NCBI RefSeq assembly: GCF_000423345.1
Contig: NZ_AUHU01000003.1
Coordinates: 434,001 to 498,000, forward strand
From: Marinimicrobium agarilyticum DSM 16975
Lineage (GTDB): Bacteria > Pseudomonadota > Gammaproteobacteria > Pseudomonadales > Cellvibrionaceae
Direction: 5' to 3'
DNA length: 64,000 nucleotides
In this document: one piece after another, positions 8,145 through 17,131 of the stretch
How the letters are laid out: every line of letters begins with the position of its first letter
How positions within the stretch are numbered: the first letter of the stretch is position 1
The notes under the pieces: model-generated
The model's database searches: none
Told to the model about the DNA's origin: nothing
Seen by the model: the letters and a program-made list of their open reading frames with translations, nothing else
Made by a program: the position numbers and the translations under genes

Positions 8145-11126
8145 TTAACGCAGCAGGGCTGTGGACAGGCGCAAAAATTCCGAGGCCCGTTCGGCATCAA
8201 TGGGCCGGCTGAAGTAGTAGCCCTGCATATCGTGACAGCCGAGGCGTCGGAGGAAGTCATGCTGCTCGCGGGTTTCCACACCCTCGGCGATGACCCTCAA
8301 CCCCAGACTCTGCGCTAGCGTAATAATGGTACTGATGATGACCCGGTCGTCGTTGTCCCGGGTAATATCGCGCACGAACGATTGGTCGATTTTCAACTTG
8401 CTGATTTTGAAGCGCTTGAGGTAACTCAGCGAGGAGTAGCCGGTACCGAAATCGTCAATGGACAGACTGATACCGGCCCCGTGCAGGCGGTTGATCATGT
8501 CCACCGCGCGCTCCGGGTCATCCATCGTCATACTTTCGGTCAATTCCAGCTCCAGATACTCCGGTGGCAAGGATGCATCGTCCAGAATCGTCATGATCAG
8601 GTCCGGCAGATTGGGCTGATGGAACTGTGCTGCCGACAGATTGATGGCGATTTTCGGCGGCGCGATTCCGTCGTCAATCCAGCGGCGGAGTTGCTGGGTG
8701 GCCTCGCGCAACACCCACTCGCCAATGGGTACAATCAACCCGCTGCTCTCTGCTATCGGGATGAACTCTACCGGGGAAATGCGGCCCAGCTCCGGGTGCG
8801 TCCAGCGCAGCAGCGCCTCGAAACCGATGGTCGCTCCGGTGTGCATTTCCTGTTGCGGTTGGTAATGCAATTCAAACTGGTTGGTTTCCAGGGCCTGTCG
8901 CAGCGCGTTTTCGATCTGCATCAAACGCACATAATGGGTTTGCAGTTCGGGTGTGAAAAAACTGTAGGTGTTACGCCCTTTCTGCTTGGCCCGATACATG
9001 GCGATGTCGGCATTGGTGTAGAGCTGGCTCAAGTGATCGCCATCTTCGGGGTAGAGCGCGATGCCCACTGAGCTGCTGACCGACAGGTCGTAGCCGTCCA
9101 CCCGGAACGGTCGGTTGAGCAGCGTCAGTAGTTTCTGCGCCGCATGAGCCGCGCCGCTGGCATCCGTATTCGGCAACAGCAGAATGAATTCATCGCCGCC
9201 AGGACGGGCGAAGGTGTCCTCTTCCCGCACCATGGCACGCAACCGGTCGGCAAAGGCCTGCAGTAATCGGTCCCCGGCCTTGTGCCCGAGAGAGTCGTTG
9301 ATGTTTTTGAAGTTATCCAGGTCCAGAAACAGAAGGGCGACGGTGTCGCGGTTGCGCTCGGCAAGTTTTAGCGCGAATGTCGCCCGCTCTTCCAGCAATG
9401 ACCGGTTGGGCAAGTTTGTCAGCGGGTCGTAGTAGGCCAGGCGGTGGATTTCCTCCTGGTCCTCCTTCAATCGGCTGATATCGCTGATGATGCCGATGTA
9501 GTAAGTCGGGCGACCCTCCTCATCGCTGATTTCGCTCACGCTCAACCACTCGGGGTAGATTTCGCCGTTCTTGCGCCGGTTCCAGACTTCACCCTGCCAT
9601 ACGCCTCGTTTCTTGATTTCATTCCACATGTCGCGAAAGAACTCGGCATTGTGTCGCCCCGACGACAACATCTTCGGTGTTTGCCCCAGAACCTCCTCTT
9701 CGGGATAACCGGTGATTCGTGTAAACGCATTGTTCACCATGACGATGGCCTCGTCGGCATCGGTAATCAACACTCCCTCGCTGCCGCGCTCGAATACCGT
9801 GGCAGCCAGCTCCAACTGCGCCTCGTTCTCCACCTGCTGACTGATATCGGTGTGAGTGCCAACGGTGATGCCGCGCAGCAGACCTTCCTCATCCCGCAGA
9901 GATTGGCCGCGCGAGAGAATCCATACCCAGTGCCCGTCGGCGTGTTTCATCCGGAAACGGTTTTCGTACATGCCCTCGGCTCCGGTGGCAATGTAGTTGG
10001 CGAACACCGCCTCGGCCTGCTCCCGGTCTTCGGGATGCAGCAAGTCGAGCCACGCTTCGTTCAAATTGGAGTGGCCATTCATGTCATAGTCGCTTTGCAG
10101 GCGACCGAGCATGGAAAAGTATTCCGGGCTGCATTGCAGGAAATTCTGCTCGTGAAAATACTCCCAGGCTCCGGTATTCGAGGCAGCAATCAATGAGCGG
10201 TAGCGCTCGACGCTGGTGCTCAGCTCCCCGGTGCGCTGGGCGACCTCTCTTTGCAGGTTACCTTTGTGCCACCGCAAGTCCAGCAGGGCCTTTGTCAGGT
10301 AGCCCAGCAGTGATGAGATCAGGATTACCGGAGCCCAGGCCACCGTGAACCAGGAGTGCGGAACCCAGCCGCCCGACGGTGTTACCGACAGCGTCCAGGT
10401 ATTATTGGGTACCGCGATGACCTGTTCGACTGGCTCGTGCAGTTCCGCCTCGCTGTTGCTGCTGATCAACTGCCGCGTCCCGGTTTCCGGGTCTTCCCGC
10501 CATAGTTGGTAGTGGTAACCCTGGTCGCCAATTTCATCCAGGCGGCCCACTTCCAGCAACCGCTTCAGTCTGATGGTGACATTGGTGAACCCCCAGAACT
10601 CTCCATCGATCGTGACCGGGTAGCGAGCTACGACACCTTTACCGCCCTGTACCAATTCCAGTGGGCCGGCTACGCTCAGTTGGCCCGAGCGCAAGGCCAT
10701 CCGGCTGCCGGCTCCCTGGGCTTGGTCCTCGAGCTGGTTGAAACCGATCGCCCCTTCATTGCCGCTTTGGGGCATGACCTGGGTGACCACGCCGCCGGGG
10801 GACAATGACAGGCCGACCACATCCGGGTAGAAACGCAGCATGTCACCGGCAATGGTTTCAAAGCGGGTTTCAATATCGTCGGAATTGCGGACAAAGGTGG
10901 CGAGCGTATAAGCGGCTGACAGCGAATGACGCAAGTGGGCCTCGAGAATACGCGCGCGGTTGGCCGCCTGACTGGAGGCCTGCAGGCGTTTCTCGCGAAT
11001 ATGGGACTGGCGTTCCTCCAGTACCCATACCGACAGAAGCCCGGAGCAGAGAACAAACGTCGCCAGTGCGGCCAGCCAGAAGCTGGCGCGAGGGTAGTGT
11101 TCGGCTGGGGACGAGCGGTTGGTCAT
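8145..11126 (-). CDS. Membrane-bound CHASE-like/PAS/PAS/GGDEF/EAL cyclic-di-GMP enzyme
   Basis: Bifunctional-looking cyclic-di-GMP signalling protein of 993 residues. Order: TM segment (about 15-35), periplasmic CHASE-like sensor (about 36-255), second TM (about 262-282), two PAS domains (about 305-425 and 430-555), GGDEF (about 560-725) and EAL (about 735-990). The diguanylate cyclase motif is intact (RPGGDEF) and is preceded five residues upstream by an RxxD inhibitory site (REED). The EAL domain keeps EALLRW, AINLS, ELTES, DDFGTGYSSL and the final EGVE, so phosphodiesterase activity is also expected. Both motifs being intact means the net direction cannot be read from sequence. Two PilZ proteins encoded about 11 kb away are possible effectors; that link is inference. 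Confidence 0.92.
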   Translation of the reverse strand: MTNRSSPAEHYPRASFWLAALATFVLCSGLLSVWVLEERQSHIREKRLQASSQAANRARILEAHLRHSLSAAYTLATFVRNSDDIETRFETIAGDMLRFYPDVVGLSLSPGGVVTQVMPQSGNEGAIGFNQLEDQAQGAGSRMALRSGQLSVAGPLELVQGGKGVVARYPVTIDGEFWGFTNVTIRLKRLLEVGRLDEIGDQGYHYQLWREDPETGTRQLISSNSEAELHEPVEQVIAVPNNTWTLSVTPSGGWVPHSWFTVAWAPVILISSLLGYLTKALLDLRWHKGNLQREVAQRTGELSTSVERYRSLIAASNTGAWEYFHEQNFLQCSPEYFSMLGRLQSDYDMNGHSNLNEAWLDLLHPEDREQAEAVFANYIATGAEGMYENRFRMKHADGHWVWILSRGQSLRDEEGLLRGITVGTHTDISQQVENEAQLELAATVFERGSEGVLITDADEAIVMVNNAFTRITGYPEEEVLGQTPKMLSSGRHNAEFFRDMWNEIKKRGVWQGEVWNRRKNGEIYPEWLSVSEISDEEGRPTYYIGIISDISRLKEDQEEIHRLAYYDPLTNLPNRSLLEERATFALKLAERNRDTVALLFLDLDNFKNINDSLGHKAGDRLLQAFADRLRAMVREEDTFARPGGDEFILLLPNTDASGAAHAAQKLLTLLNRPFRVDGYDLSVSSSVGIALYPEDGDHLSQLYTNADIAMYRAKQKGRNTYSFFTPELQTHYVRLMQIENALRQALETNQFELHYQPQQEMHTGATIGFEALLRWTHPELGRISPVEFIPIAESSGLIVPIGEWVLREATQQLRRWIDDGIAPPKIAINLSAAQFHQPNLPDLIMTILDDASLPPEYLELELTESMTMDDPERAVDMINRLHGAGISLSIDDFGTGYSSLSYLKRFKISKLKIDQSFVRDITRDNDDRVIISTIITLAQSLGLRVIAEGVETREQHDFLRRLGCHDMQGYYFSRPIDAERASEFLRLSTALLR

Positions 11127-11278
11127 AGCCAGAGTGCGCGCACCTCAAAAATGTCGGTCAGCGTGGTAGCCCAAGTATAGCGGTGCCACAGCCATCTTGG
11201 CCAAAACTTTGGTGCCATCGCTCTGGCGTCTGGATTTGGTACCATGAGTGCTTTATCTGAAAAGCGAGGCTGAAACGA

Positions 11279-12070
11279 GTGTCCGACATGATCGATATCG
11301 GCGTCAACTTAACCAGCGGCCGATTTCACAAAGACTTGAGTGAAGTGATGGGCAGGGCGCGGGAAGCCGGGGTGCATGCCCAAATTGTGACCGGCACCTC
11401 GGTGCATGCCAGTGAAGAGGCCCTGGCGCTGGCCCAAAGCTATCCGAATGAGCTCTATGCCACCGCTGGTGTTCATCCCCACGATGCCAAAAACTGGAGC
11501 GAAGAGTCCGCTGCTTCTCTCGCCGCGTTGGCGCGCGAGCCTGGCGTGGTTGCCCTCGGGGAATGTGGCCTGGACTTCAATCGCAATTTTTCCTCGTCTG
11601 AGGATCAGCTTCGCTGCTTCGAAGCGCAACTGATTCTGGCAGTGGAAGTGCAAAAACCCGTTTTCCTTCACCAGCGCGATGCCCATGAGGCGTTTATGCC
11701 ACTGTTGAAACACTATCGGCCACAGCTGGTCGGCGCCGTGGTGCATTGTTTTACCGGGACGCGGGAGGAACTCGAGGACTACCTCGCGCTGGACTGTGCC
11801 GTTGGCGTTACCGGATGGGTGTGCGACCAACGTCGGGGGGCGGAGTTGCGGGAGTTGGTAAAGCACATACCTGCTGACCGCTTGATGGTGGAGACCGATG
11901 CCCCGTATCTTACCCCCCATAACCTGCCGAAAAAGCCCAAAGGCAACCGTAATGAGCCGGCATTTCTGCCCTACGTCATTGAAACGGTGGCTGAATGCCG
12001 GGGGGAAGCCCCCGACGCACTCGCTCGGCAAACGGCGCAGAATGCCAGAGTATTTTTCCAGCTGACATGA
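11279..12070 (+). CDS. tatD: TatD family metal-dependent deoxyribonuclease
   Basis: Cytoplasmic TIM-barrel metallohydrolase; TatD proteins have 3'-5' exonuclease activity in DNA repair and fragmentation. It matches TatD proper rather than its paralogue YcfH: it starts DIGVNLTSGRF instead of carrying an HxH motif, and keeps AGVHPHD, GECGLDFNRNFS, FLHQRDAHE, HCFTGTREE, GWVCDQRRG and ETDAPYL, which hold the expected metal ligands (His, Glu, His, His, Asp). Length 263 is normal. The GTG at 11279 has GCGAGG nine bases upstream. An ATG three codons later (11288) would begin MIDIGVNL, as in E. coli, so either could be used. Convergent with the GH28 gene. Confidence 0.93.
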   Translation: MSDMIDIGVNLTSGRFHKDLSEVMGRAREAGVHAQIVTGTSVHASEEALALAQSYPNELYATAGVHPHDAKNWSEESAASLAALAREPGVVALGECGLDFNRNFSSSEDQLRCFEAQLILAVEVQKPVFLHQRDAHEAFMPLLKHYRPQLVGAVVHCFTGTREELEDYLALDCAVGVTGWVCDQRRGAELRELVKHIPADRLMVETDAPYLTPHNLPKKPKGNRNEPAFLPYVIETVAECRGEAPDALARQTAQNARVFFQLT

Positions 12071-12087
12071 TGGCCCGGCGGCTCCCG

Positions 12088-12118
12088 AAGGGCGCCCAGG
12101 CCCGGGGGAAGCGCCCTT
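12088..12118 (+). terminator. Hairpin after tatD
   Basis: Perfect 8-bp arms AAGGGCGC / GCGCCCTT start 18 bases after the tatD stop. Only a short T run follows, so it is a weak terminator or an mRNA 3'-end stabiliser. Confidence 0.45.
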
Positions 12119-12120
12119 TA

Positions 12121-12156
12121 TAAAAAACGCCGCTGGCCTTGCGCGCAGCGGCGTTT
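12121..12156 (-). terminator. Intrinsic terminator of the GH28 gene
   Basis: Arms at 12125-12135 and 12146-12156 pair perfectly over 11 bp (AAACGCCGCTG with CAGCGGCGTTT). Read on the minus strand the stem is followed by a T run (the complement of AAAAAA at 12122-12127), which places the terminator 26 bases past the GH28 stop. Confidence 0.78.
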
Positions 12157-12181
12157 CCGGTGTGTTTCGTGGGCTGGGTGG

Positions 12182-13789
12182 TTACCAGGCCTGTTCCGGT
12201 GTTTCCGGGTTGATAACCTCTTCCGACACGCCCGTGCCCAGTTGCACGTCTTCTTCACTGATGCCCCCATTCAGGTAAATGGCACCGGTGTACCGGCCTT
12301 CCAGGCGCAGCGGCCCGCCGCTGACGTTGTCGCTGAGGTTGACGTTGTTGAAGTGCACTTCATAGGAGTCGTCCACGGTCATCGCCAGGGAGTCGGACTC
12401 GATGGTCACGTCGTTCATCACAAGGTTTTTTACCCGCACGATCCGCGCGCCCATTTCGGCATTGGTCACCTTGATGTTGCTCAGAGTAATATTTTCCAGC
12501 CACTTCTCTGGCAGGCCGATCAGGGAGATAGCCGTCGGAACAGTGTCGATGGTGACATTGCGAATATCGATATTGCGCACGGTAGGCGCCACGCCGGTGG
12601 CTTCCGGGCCAGTATAGAAGCTGTTGAAGTTGATGGCTTCGTAAGTGATGTTCTTCATGGTGACATCGCGAATGTAGATGTTCTCGATCACGTTACCCCG
12701 GCCGCGTTCGGTCTTGAAGCGGATGCCCCGGTCGCTGCCATCGAAGTAGGCATCGTGCACGTAAATGTTGCGCAGACCGCCGGAGGTTTCGCTGCCAAAC
12801 ACCACGCCACCGCTGCCGGTGCGTACGTTTTTCGCCTCGAAGTGGCGGACCACCACGTTTTCAGACGGGATGTCGATTTCCAGGGCTTCCTCGTTCATGC
12901 CAGACTTCAGAACCACGGCATCGTCGCCGGTCTGGAAGTGGTTGTACTCGATCAGCACATTCTTGGAAGAGTCCACCACCACCCCGTCGCCGTTGGGTGC
13001 GCGCAGGCTGTTGATGTCCACATCGCGCACGATGATGTTCTCGCTGTAAATCAGGTGGACGTTCCACATGGGTGTATCCAGCAGGTGCACGCCTTCGACC
13101 AGGATGTCTTTGGATTTCCAGAACACGATAAAGCTCGGGCGCATGCCTTCGACGCCGGCCCCTTTGCCCCAGCCTCGGCGAGAGAGGGGAACCTGTGTCA
13201 TTTTGGCGCGCGGCGGGGCGCCGTGTTCTTCAAACCACTCCCACCAGTGGTCGCCCTGGGCATTGAGCAGGCCCTGGCCGGTCAGCGCCACGTTTTCCAC
13301 CTCTGAGGCGTAAATCATGGGCGCGTAGTTGTAGGCTTCTACGCCTTCGTGGCGTTGGGGAACGACAGGCAGGTAATCGTCTTTATCGGTGCTGAACAGA
13401 ACCTCGGCGCCTTCGGCGATGTGCAGGTTGATGTTGCTTTTGAGGTGGATAGAACCGCTCAGCCATTTGCCTGCGGGAATCACCACTCGACCGCCACCGG
13501 CCTGGTGGGCGGCGTCAATCGCCTGGTGCACCGCGTCGGTGATCATATTGTCCCGGTCATTATTCATCTCCCGGGCGCCGAAATCGCGGATATTGAAACT
13601 CTTATTGGGGAAGGTGGGCCGCTTCAGCTGAGGCATTTCGAAGGGTGGGTTCAGCGGCGCGATGTCTTGGGGCACGGGCCCCATCTGGGCGGCGGCGGGC
13701 AGCCCGGCTGTGATCAATACGGCCGCGGCCAGCAGCGTCTGCAGACGACGAAGGGGCCACGTCAAGCGCCGAACAGTTGATGAATTCAT
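12182..13789 (-). CDS. GH28 family polygalacturonase-like pectinase, secreted
   Basis: Periplasmic or extracellular right-handed beta-helix enzyme likely to hydrolyse polygalacturonan or related pectin chains. A signal peptide (about residues 1-35, ending AAAQ) precedes a GH28 domain starting at FNIRDFGA. The family's catalytic positions are visible: NGDGVVVDSS, TGDDAVVLKSG (paired aspartates), GSETSGG in place of the endo-enzyme GHG, and RGIRFKT for the RIK motif. GSE-type variants are usual in bacterial exo-polygalacturonases, so exo action is likely but inferred. Length 535. The promoter side has a TATAAT-like element at 13822-13827. It is a single gene with its own terminator, next to a divergent-repeat-free gap and a MATE pump. 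Confidence 0.9.
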   Translation of the reverse strand: MNSSTVRRLTWPLRRLQTLLAAAVLITAGLPAAAQMGPVPQDIAPLNPPFEMPQLKRPTFPNKSFNIRDFGAREMNNDRDNMITDAVHQAIDAAHQAGGGRVVIPAGKWLSGSIHLKSNINLHIAEGAEVLFSTDKDDYLPVVPQRHEGVEAYNYAPMIYASEVENVALTGQGLLNAQGDHWWEWFEEHGAPPRAKMTQVPLSRRGWGKGAGVEGMRPSFIVFWKSKDILVEGVHLLDTPMWNVHLIYSENIIVRDVDINSLRAPNGDGVVVDSSKNVLIEYNHFQTGDDAVVLKSGMNEEALEIDIPSENVVVRHFEAKNVRTGSGGVVFGSETSGGLRNIYVHDAYFDGSDRGIRFKTERGRGNVIENIYIRDVTMKNITYEAINFNSFYTGPEATGVAPTVRNIDIRNVTIDTVPTAISLIGLPEKWLENITLSNIKVTNAEMGARIVRVKNLVMNDVTIESDSLAMTVDDSYEVHFNNVNLSDNVSGGPLRLEGRYTGAIYLNGGISEEDVQLGTGVSEEVINPETPEQAW

Positions 13790-13821
13790 AGGTTACTCCC
13801 GTCAAAATCGGTCTGATTGAC

Positions 13822-13827
13822 ATTATA
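13822..13827 (-). promoter_or_regulatory. Putative -10 element of the GH28 promoter
   Basis: The minus strand reads TATAAT here, 33 bases upstream of the GH28 start codon. No good -35 hexamer lies at the expected spacing, so an activator may be needed. Confidence 0.35.
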
Positions 13828-13940
13828 AGTATTAGAAACGCCATGGTGGGCCTCTCACAACCCCCCAACAGCCCGGCGATAGTAGCACTTTTCGGGGTAG
13901 CTGTTGACTCCGGGGTGAGGCGGGAAAGGGTAAAGTCCCG

Positions 13941-15374
13941 TCAAAAACGCCAAAGGCGCGTAATCAACAGAACGCCCGCACAGGTCAGCCCCACGATCAG
14001 AGCCAACCAGAAGCCGCTGGCTCCGAGGGCCGGAACCAGCCAGTCTGTGAATGTCAGTACATAACCCAATGGCAGACAGATGCCCCAGAAAGAGAGCAGC
14101 ATGATGCCCAGTGGGATACGGGTATCCTTGTAGCCTCGCAGCGCGCTGATGGCCGTGACCTGAAGGATATCGGCGAGCTGGAAGATGGCGGCGAAGACCA
14201 GCAGCCGGCTGCCCACGGCGATCACTTCCGGGTCACTGGTGTACAGGCTGACCAGGAACTCCCGTCCGAACAGCAGCACCGGTATGTGCACCATGGCGAT
14301 GCCCAGCCCCAGCAGAAGCGTGGTACGTGCCAGCAGCCGGGCGGTATCCGGGGTGCCTGCGCCCATGAGAAAGCTCACCCGCAATGTCAGGGCGAAGCCC
14401 AGGCTCAGGGGCACCATAAAGACCACGGCCGTGATGTTGAGCACAATCTGGTGCCCGGCCACCACCACCGCTCCCAGCGGGGCGAGAAACAGGGCGATGA
14501 CCCCGAACATGCTCACTTCCACAAACATGCTGGCGCCGATGGGCAGCCCCAGGCGCAACAGTTGCTGAATTCGGCTCCACCGGGGTGCGACCCAGTCGCC
14601 GATCAGGTGATAGCGACGGTAGTGCTTGCTGTAATGAAGGTAGGCGAGCATGATCAGCGCGGCGGCGGTATTGGACAGCGCCGTGGCCCAGCCGCAGCCG
14701 ATGCCGCCCATCTCCGGTAAACCGAATTCGCCGTATATCAGCACATAGTTCAGGGGCAGGTTGATCAGCGCCGAAATCAGGGAAATTACCATGATCACCC
14801 GGGTGTGGCCCAGGCCATCGGTCAGCCCCCGCAACGACATCGTCAGCAGCAGCGCCGGCACCCCCCAGACAAAGGCCTGGAGGTAGCCCTCGGCAATAGC
14901 GGCGGTTTCGTCGCCCAGGCCCAATAGTGGCAGCAGTGGCCCGGCACTCAGCAGCAGGGCAATCATCAGCACGGTGGACGCGCCGGCGATGTAGAGGCCC
15001 TGCCAGGTCACCGACATGATCTGGTCGGTCTCGCCCGCCCCCCGGTGACCGGAAATGGTGGGTTGTTGCGCGCTCAGTACCCCGAAAAAGAACAGCAACA
15101 GTGGCGACCACAGACTGGTGCCGATGCCCACAGCGGCCAGGTCTTCGGCGCGATAGTGCCCGGCCATGACCGTGTCGATTACCCCGTTGGCCATCTGGGC
15201 CAGTTGCGCCACCACAATCGGGCCGCCAAGCAGTGCCAGGGTTTTCCATTCCGCCAACACCTGAGCGAGACGGCCGCTGCTCGGGCGGGTGGGGAGTGGC
15301 TGGTGTTCTTCATCCATCGGTGCGGCGTTCCAGGGTTGAGGCAGTGTCGGCTCGAGAGAGTGTGGGCGGAACAC
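13941..15374 (-). CDS. MATE family multidrug/Na+ antiporter (NorM-like)
   Basis: Inner-membrane efflux transporter of the MATE superfamily, probably exporting cationic drugs or metabolites in exchange for Na+ or H+. Twelve hydrophobic segments follow a hydrophilic N-terminus. Family features include ALLGGPIVVAQLAQMANGVIDTVMAGHY at the first two helices, GLTDGLGHTR in the loop, and the second-half repeat GLPIGASMFVEVSMFG. Length 477 from the GTG at 15374. An internal ATG at 15317 (MDEEHQPLP) would remove 19 residues and still leave all helices, and may be the true start. No regulator gene is adjacent, so the transported compound cannot be inferred. Confidence 0.9.
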   Translation of the reverse strand: MFRPHSLEPTLPQPWNAAPMDEEHQPLPTRPSSGRLAQVLAEWKTLALLGGPIVVAQLAQMANGVIDTVMAGHYRAEDLAAVGIGTSLWSPLLLFFFGVLSAQQPTISGHRGAGETDQIMSVTWQGLYIAGASTVLMIALLLSAGPLLPLLGLGDETAAIAEGYLQAFVWGVPALLLTMSLRGLTDGLGHTRVIMVISLISALINLPLNYVLIYGEFGLPEMGGIGCGWATALSNTAAALIMLAYLHYSKHYRRYHLIGDWVAPRWSRIQQLLRLGLPIGASMFVEVSMFGVIALFLAPLGAVVVAGHQIVLNITAVVFMVPLSLGFALTLRVSFLMGAGTPDTARLLARTTLLLGLGIAMVHIPVLLFGREFLVSLYTSDPEVIAVGSRLLVFAAIFQLADILQVTAISALRGYKDTRIPLGIMLLSFWGICLPLGYVLTFTDWLVPALGASGFWLALIVGLTCAGVLLITRLWRF

Positions 15375-15459
15375 TATACCCGAGTTGGGCCGGCCTTTGG
15401 CAAAGCCCTTGACCTTCCGGGGCAGGCCGGGACAATAGGGCGGTGTTCACTTGGGATAT

Positions 15460-15486
15460 GGCGGATAAGCGATAGGCGCATCCGCC
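15460..15486. repeat. REP-like palindromic element upstream of radA
   Basis: GGCGGAT at 15460-15466 pairs with ATCCGCC at 15480-15486 across a short loop containing AAGCGATAGGCGC. The GGCGGATAAGC / GCGCATCCGCC vocabulary recurs in the larger palindrome at 58114-58184. Confidence 0.5.
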
Positions 15487-15536
15487 GTCGCAATGCGACA
15501 CGATCGATCACCTCTCATAACCCTGGAGCCACGAAT

Positions 15537-16913
15537 TTGGCCACCAAATCAAAAACGAAAACCGCCTACGTCTGCAACGAATGCGGCGCTGACTTCACCA
15601 AGTGGCAGGGCCAGTGCAGCGAGTGCGGCGCCTGGAACAGCCTCTCGGAAGTGCGCCTGGGCCCTACCCCCTCTAACCGGACGGCCCGGTTTGAAGGCTA
15701 TGCCGGCGCCCCCAGCGGGCAGGTCCAGACGTTGGCCGAAATCAGCCTGGAAGACCTGCCTCGCCTGGGTTCCGGGGCCGGTGAGTTTGACCGGGTGCTG
15801 GGCGGCGGCTTTGTCGCGGGCTCAGTGGTGTTGATTGGCGGTCACCCCGGTGCGGGCAAGAGTACCCTGCTGTTGCAGACGCTCTGTCATCTGGCCAGCA
15901 AAATGTCCGCGCTTTATGTCACCGGTGAGGAATCGATGCAGCAGGTGGCCATGCGGGCTCAGCGTCTCGGAGTGCCGACCGACGAGCTGCGTATGCTCAG
16001 TGAAACCAGCGTGGAGACCATTTGCGCCACGGCCCAGAAACTGGCACCCAAGGTCATGGTGGTGGACTCCATCCAGGTCGTGCACATGACCGACATCCAG
16101 TCGGCTCCCGGCTCTGTGTCCCAGGTGCGCGAGAGCGCGGCCTACCTTACCCGCTTCGCCAAGCAGACCGGCACCGTCGTGATCCTGGTGGGGCATGTGA
16201 CCAAAGACGGTTCCCTGGCGGGCCCGAAGGTGCTGGAGCACATGATCGACTGTTCCATTTTGCTGGAGGGCGACAACGATTCGCGCTTTCGCACCCTGCG
16301 TGGGACCAAAAACCGCTTCGGTGCGGTGAATGAACTGGGCGTATTTGCGATGACCGAGCAGGGCATGAAGGCGGTCAATAACCCCTCGGCCATTTTCCTG
16401 CAACGGGCGGATGAGATTTCCTCCGGCTCCGTCGTGATGGTCATGTGGGAGGGCACGCGTCCGCTGTTGGTGGAGATCCAGGCGCTGGTGGATGACAGCC
16501 ACACCGGCAACCCACGTCGGGTGGCGGTGGGGCTGGATCAGAACCGGCTGGCCATGCTGTTGGCGGTGCTGCACCGCCACGGTGGCATCATGATGGCCGA
16601 CCAGGATGTTTTCGTGAATGTGGTCGGGGGTGTTAGGGTAATGGAAACCAGCGCTGATCTGGCGCTGTTGCTCGCCATTGTCTCCAGCTTTCGTGACCGG
16701 GCACTGCCGCAAGATCTGATGGTGTTCGGTGAAGTGGGCCTGTCGGGCGAAATTCGCCCGGTGCCCAGCGGACAGGAGCGCTTGCGCGAAGCGGCCAAGC
16801 ATGGGTTTAAAAAAGCGATTGTGCCCAAAGGTAACGCCCCGCGCGAGAAAAAAGAGGGGTTGGAAGTGATCGCTGTGCGAACGTTGTCCGAAGCACTGGA
16901 TGCGATTGACTGA
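15537..16913 (+). CDS. radA: DNA repair protein RadA (Sms)
   Basis: Cytoplasmic branch-migration helicase that helps RecA process recombination intermediates. Domains: N-terminal C4 zinc finger (CNECGADF...CSECGAW), RecA-like ATPase with Walker A GGHPGAGKST, the RadA-specific KNRFG motif (TKNRFGAVNE), and a C-terminal Lon-like domain (VGLDQNRLAMLLAVL ... GEVGLSGEIRPV). The start is the TTG at 15537, giving LATKSKTKTAYVC; GGAG at 15525-15528 sits eight bases upstream. The frame is open much further upstream, but that part runs antisense through the MATE gene and is not coding. Length 458 matches E. coli RadA (460). Confidence 0.95.
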   Translation: MATKSKTKTAYVCNECGADFTKWQGQCSECGAWNSLSEVRLGPTPSNRTARFEGYAGAPSGQVQTLAEISLEDLPRLGSGAGEFDRVLGGGFVAGSVVLIGGHPGAGKSTLLLQTLCHLASKMSALYVTGEESMQQVAMRAQRLGVPTDELRMLSETSVETICATAQKLAPKVMVVDSIQVVHMTDIQSAPGSVSQVRESAAYLTRFAKQTGTVVILVGHVTKDGSLAGPKVLEHMIDCSILLEGDNDSRFRTLRGTKNRFGAVNELGVFAMTEQGMKAVNNPSAIFLQRADEISSGSVVMVMWEGTRPLLVEIQALVDDSHTGNPRRVAVGLDQNRLAMLLAVLHRHGGIMMADQDVFVNVVGGVRVMETSADLALLLAIVSSFRDRALPQDLMVFGEVGLSGEIRPVPSGQERLREAAKHGFKKAIVPKGNAPREKKEGLEVIAVRTLSEALDAID

Positions 16914-17131
16914 AGCCTTGACGCAACGCTTCGCGCGCGCGTCGATAATGCTCGCGCTCCACGATCGTCGGAGCGCTCGCGACAAAACCTTGAAACATGC
17001 TCTATAGTTTACAGAGTGTCCGGTGTCGCCCAACACCATGTGACCGCCTCATCTCATCCACGTGGAGAACAACCTAAAACAAGGGCTCACCGGTGACTCC
17101 TACCGATTGATCACTACCAAAGGAGGAAACC

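Noticed and set aside
15045-15536. N-terminal extension of radA
   Set aside because: The extra 164 codons run antisense through the MATE gene and show no homology; RadA begins at the TTG at 15537 with a good ribosome site.
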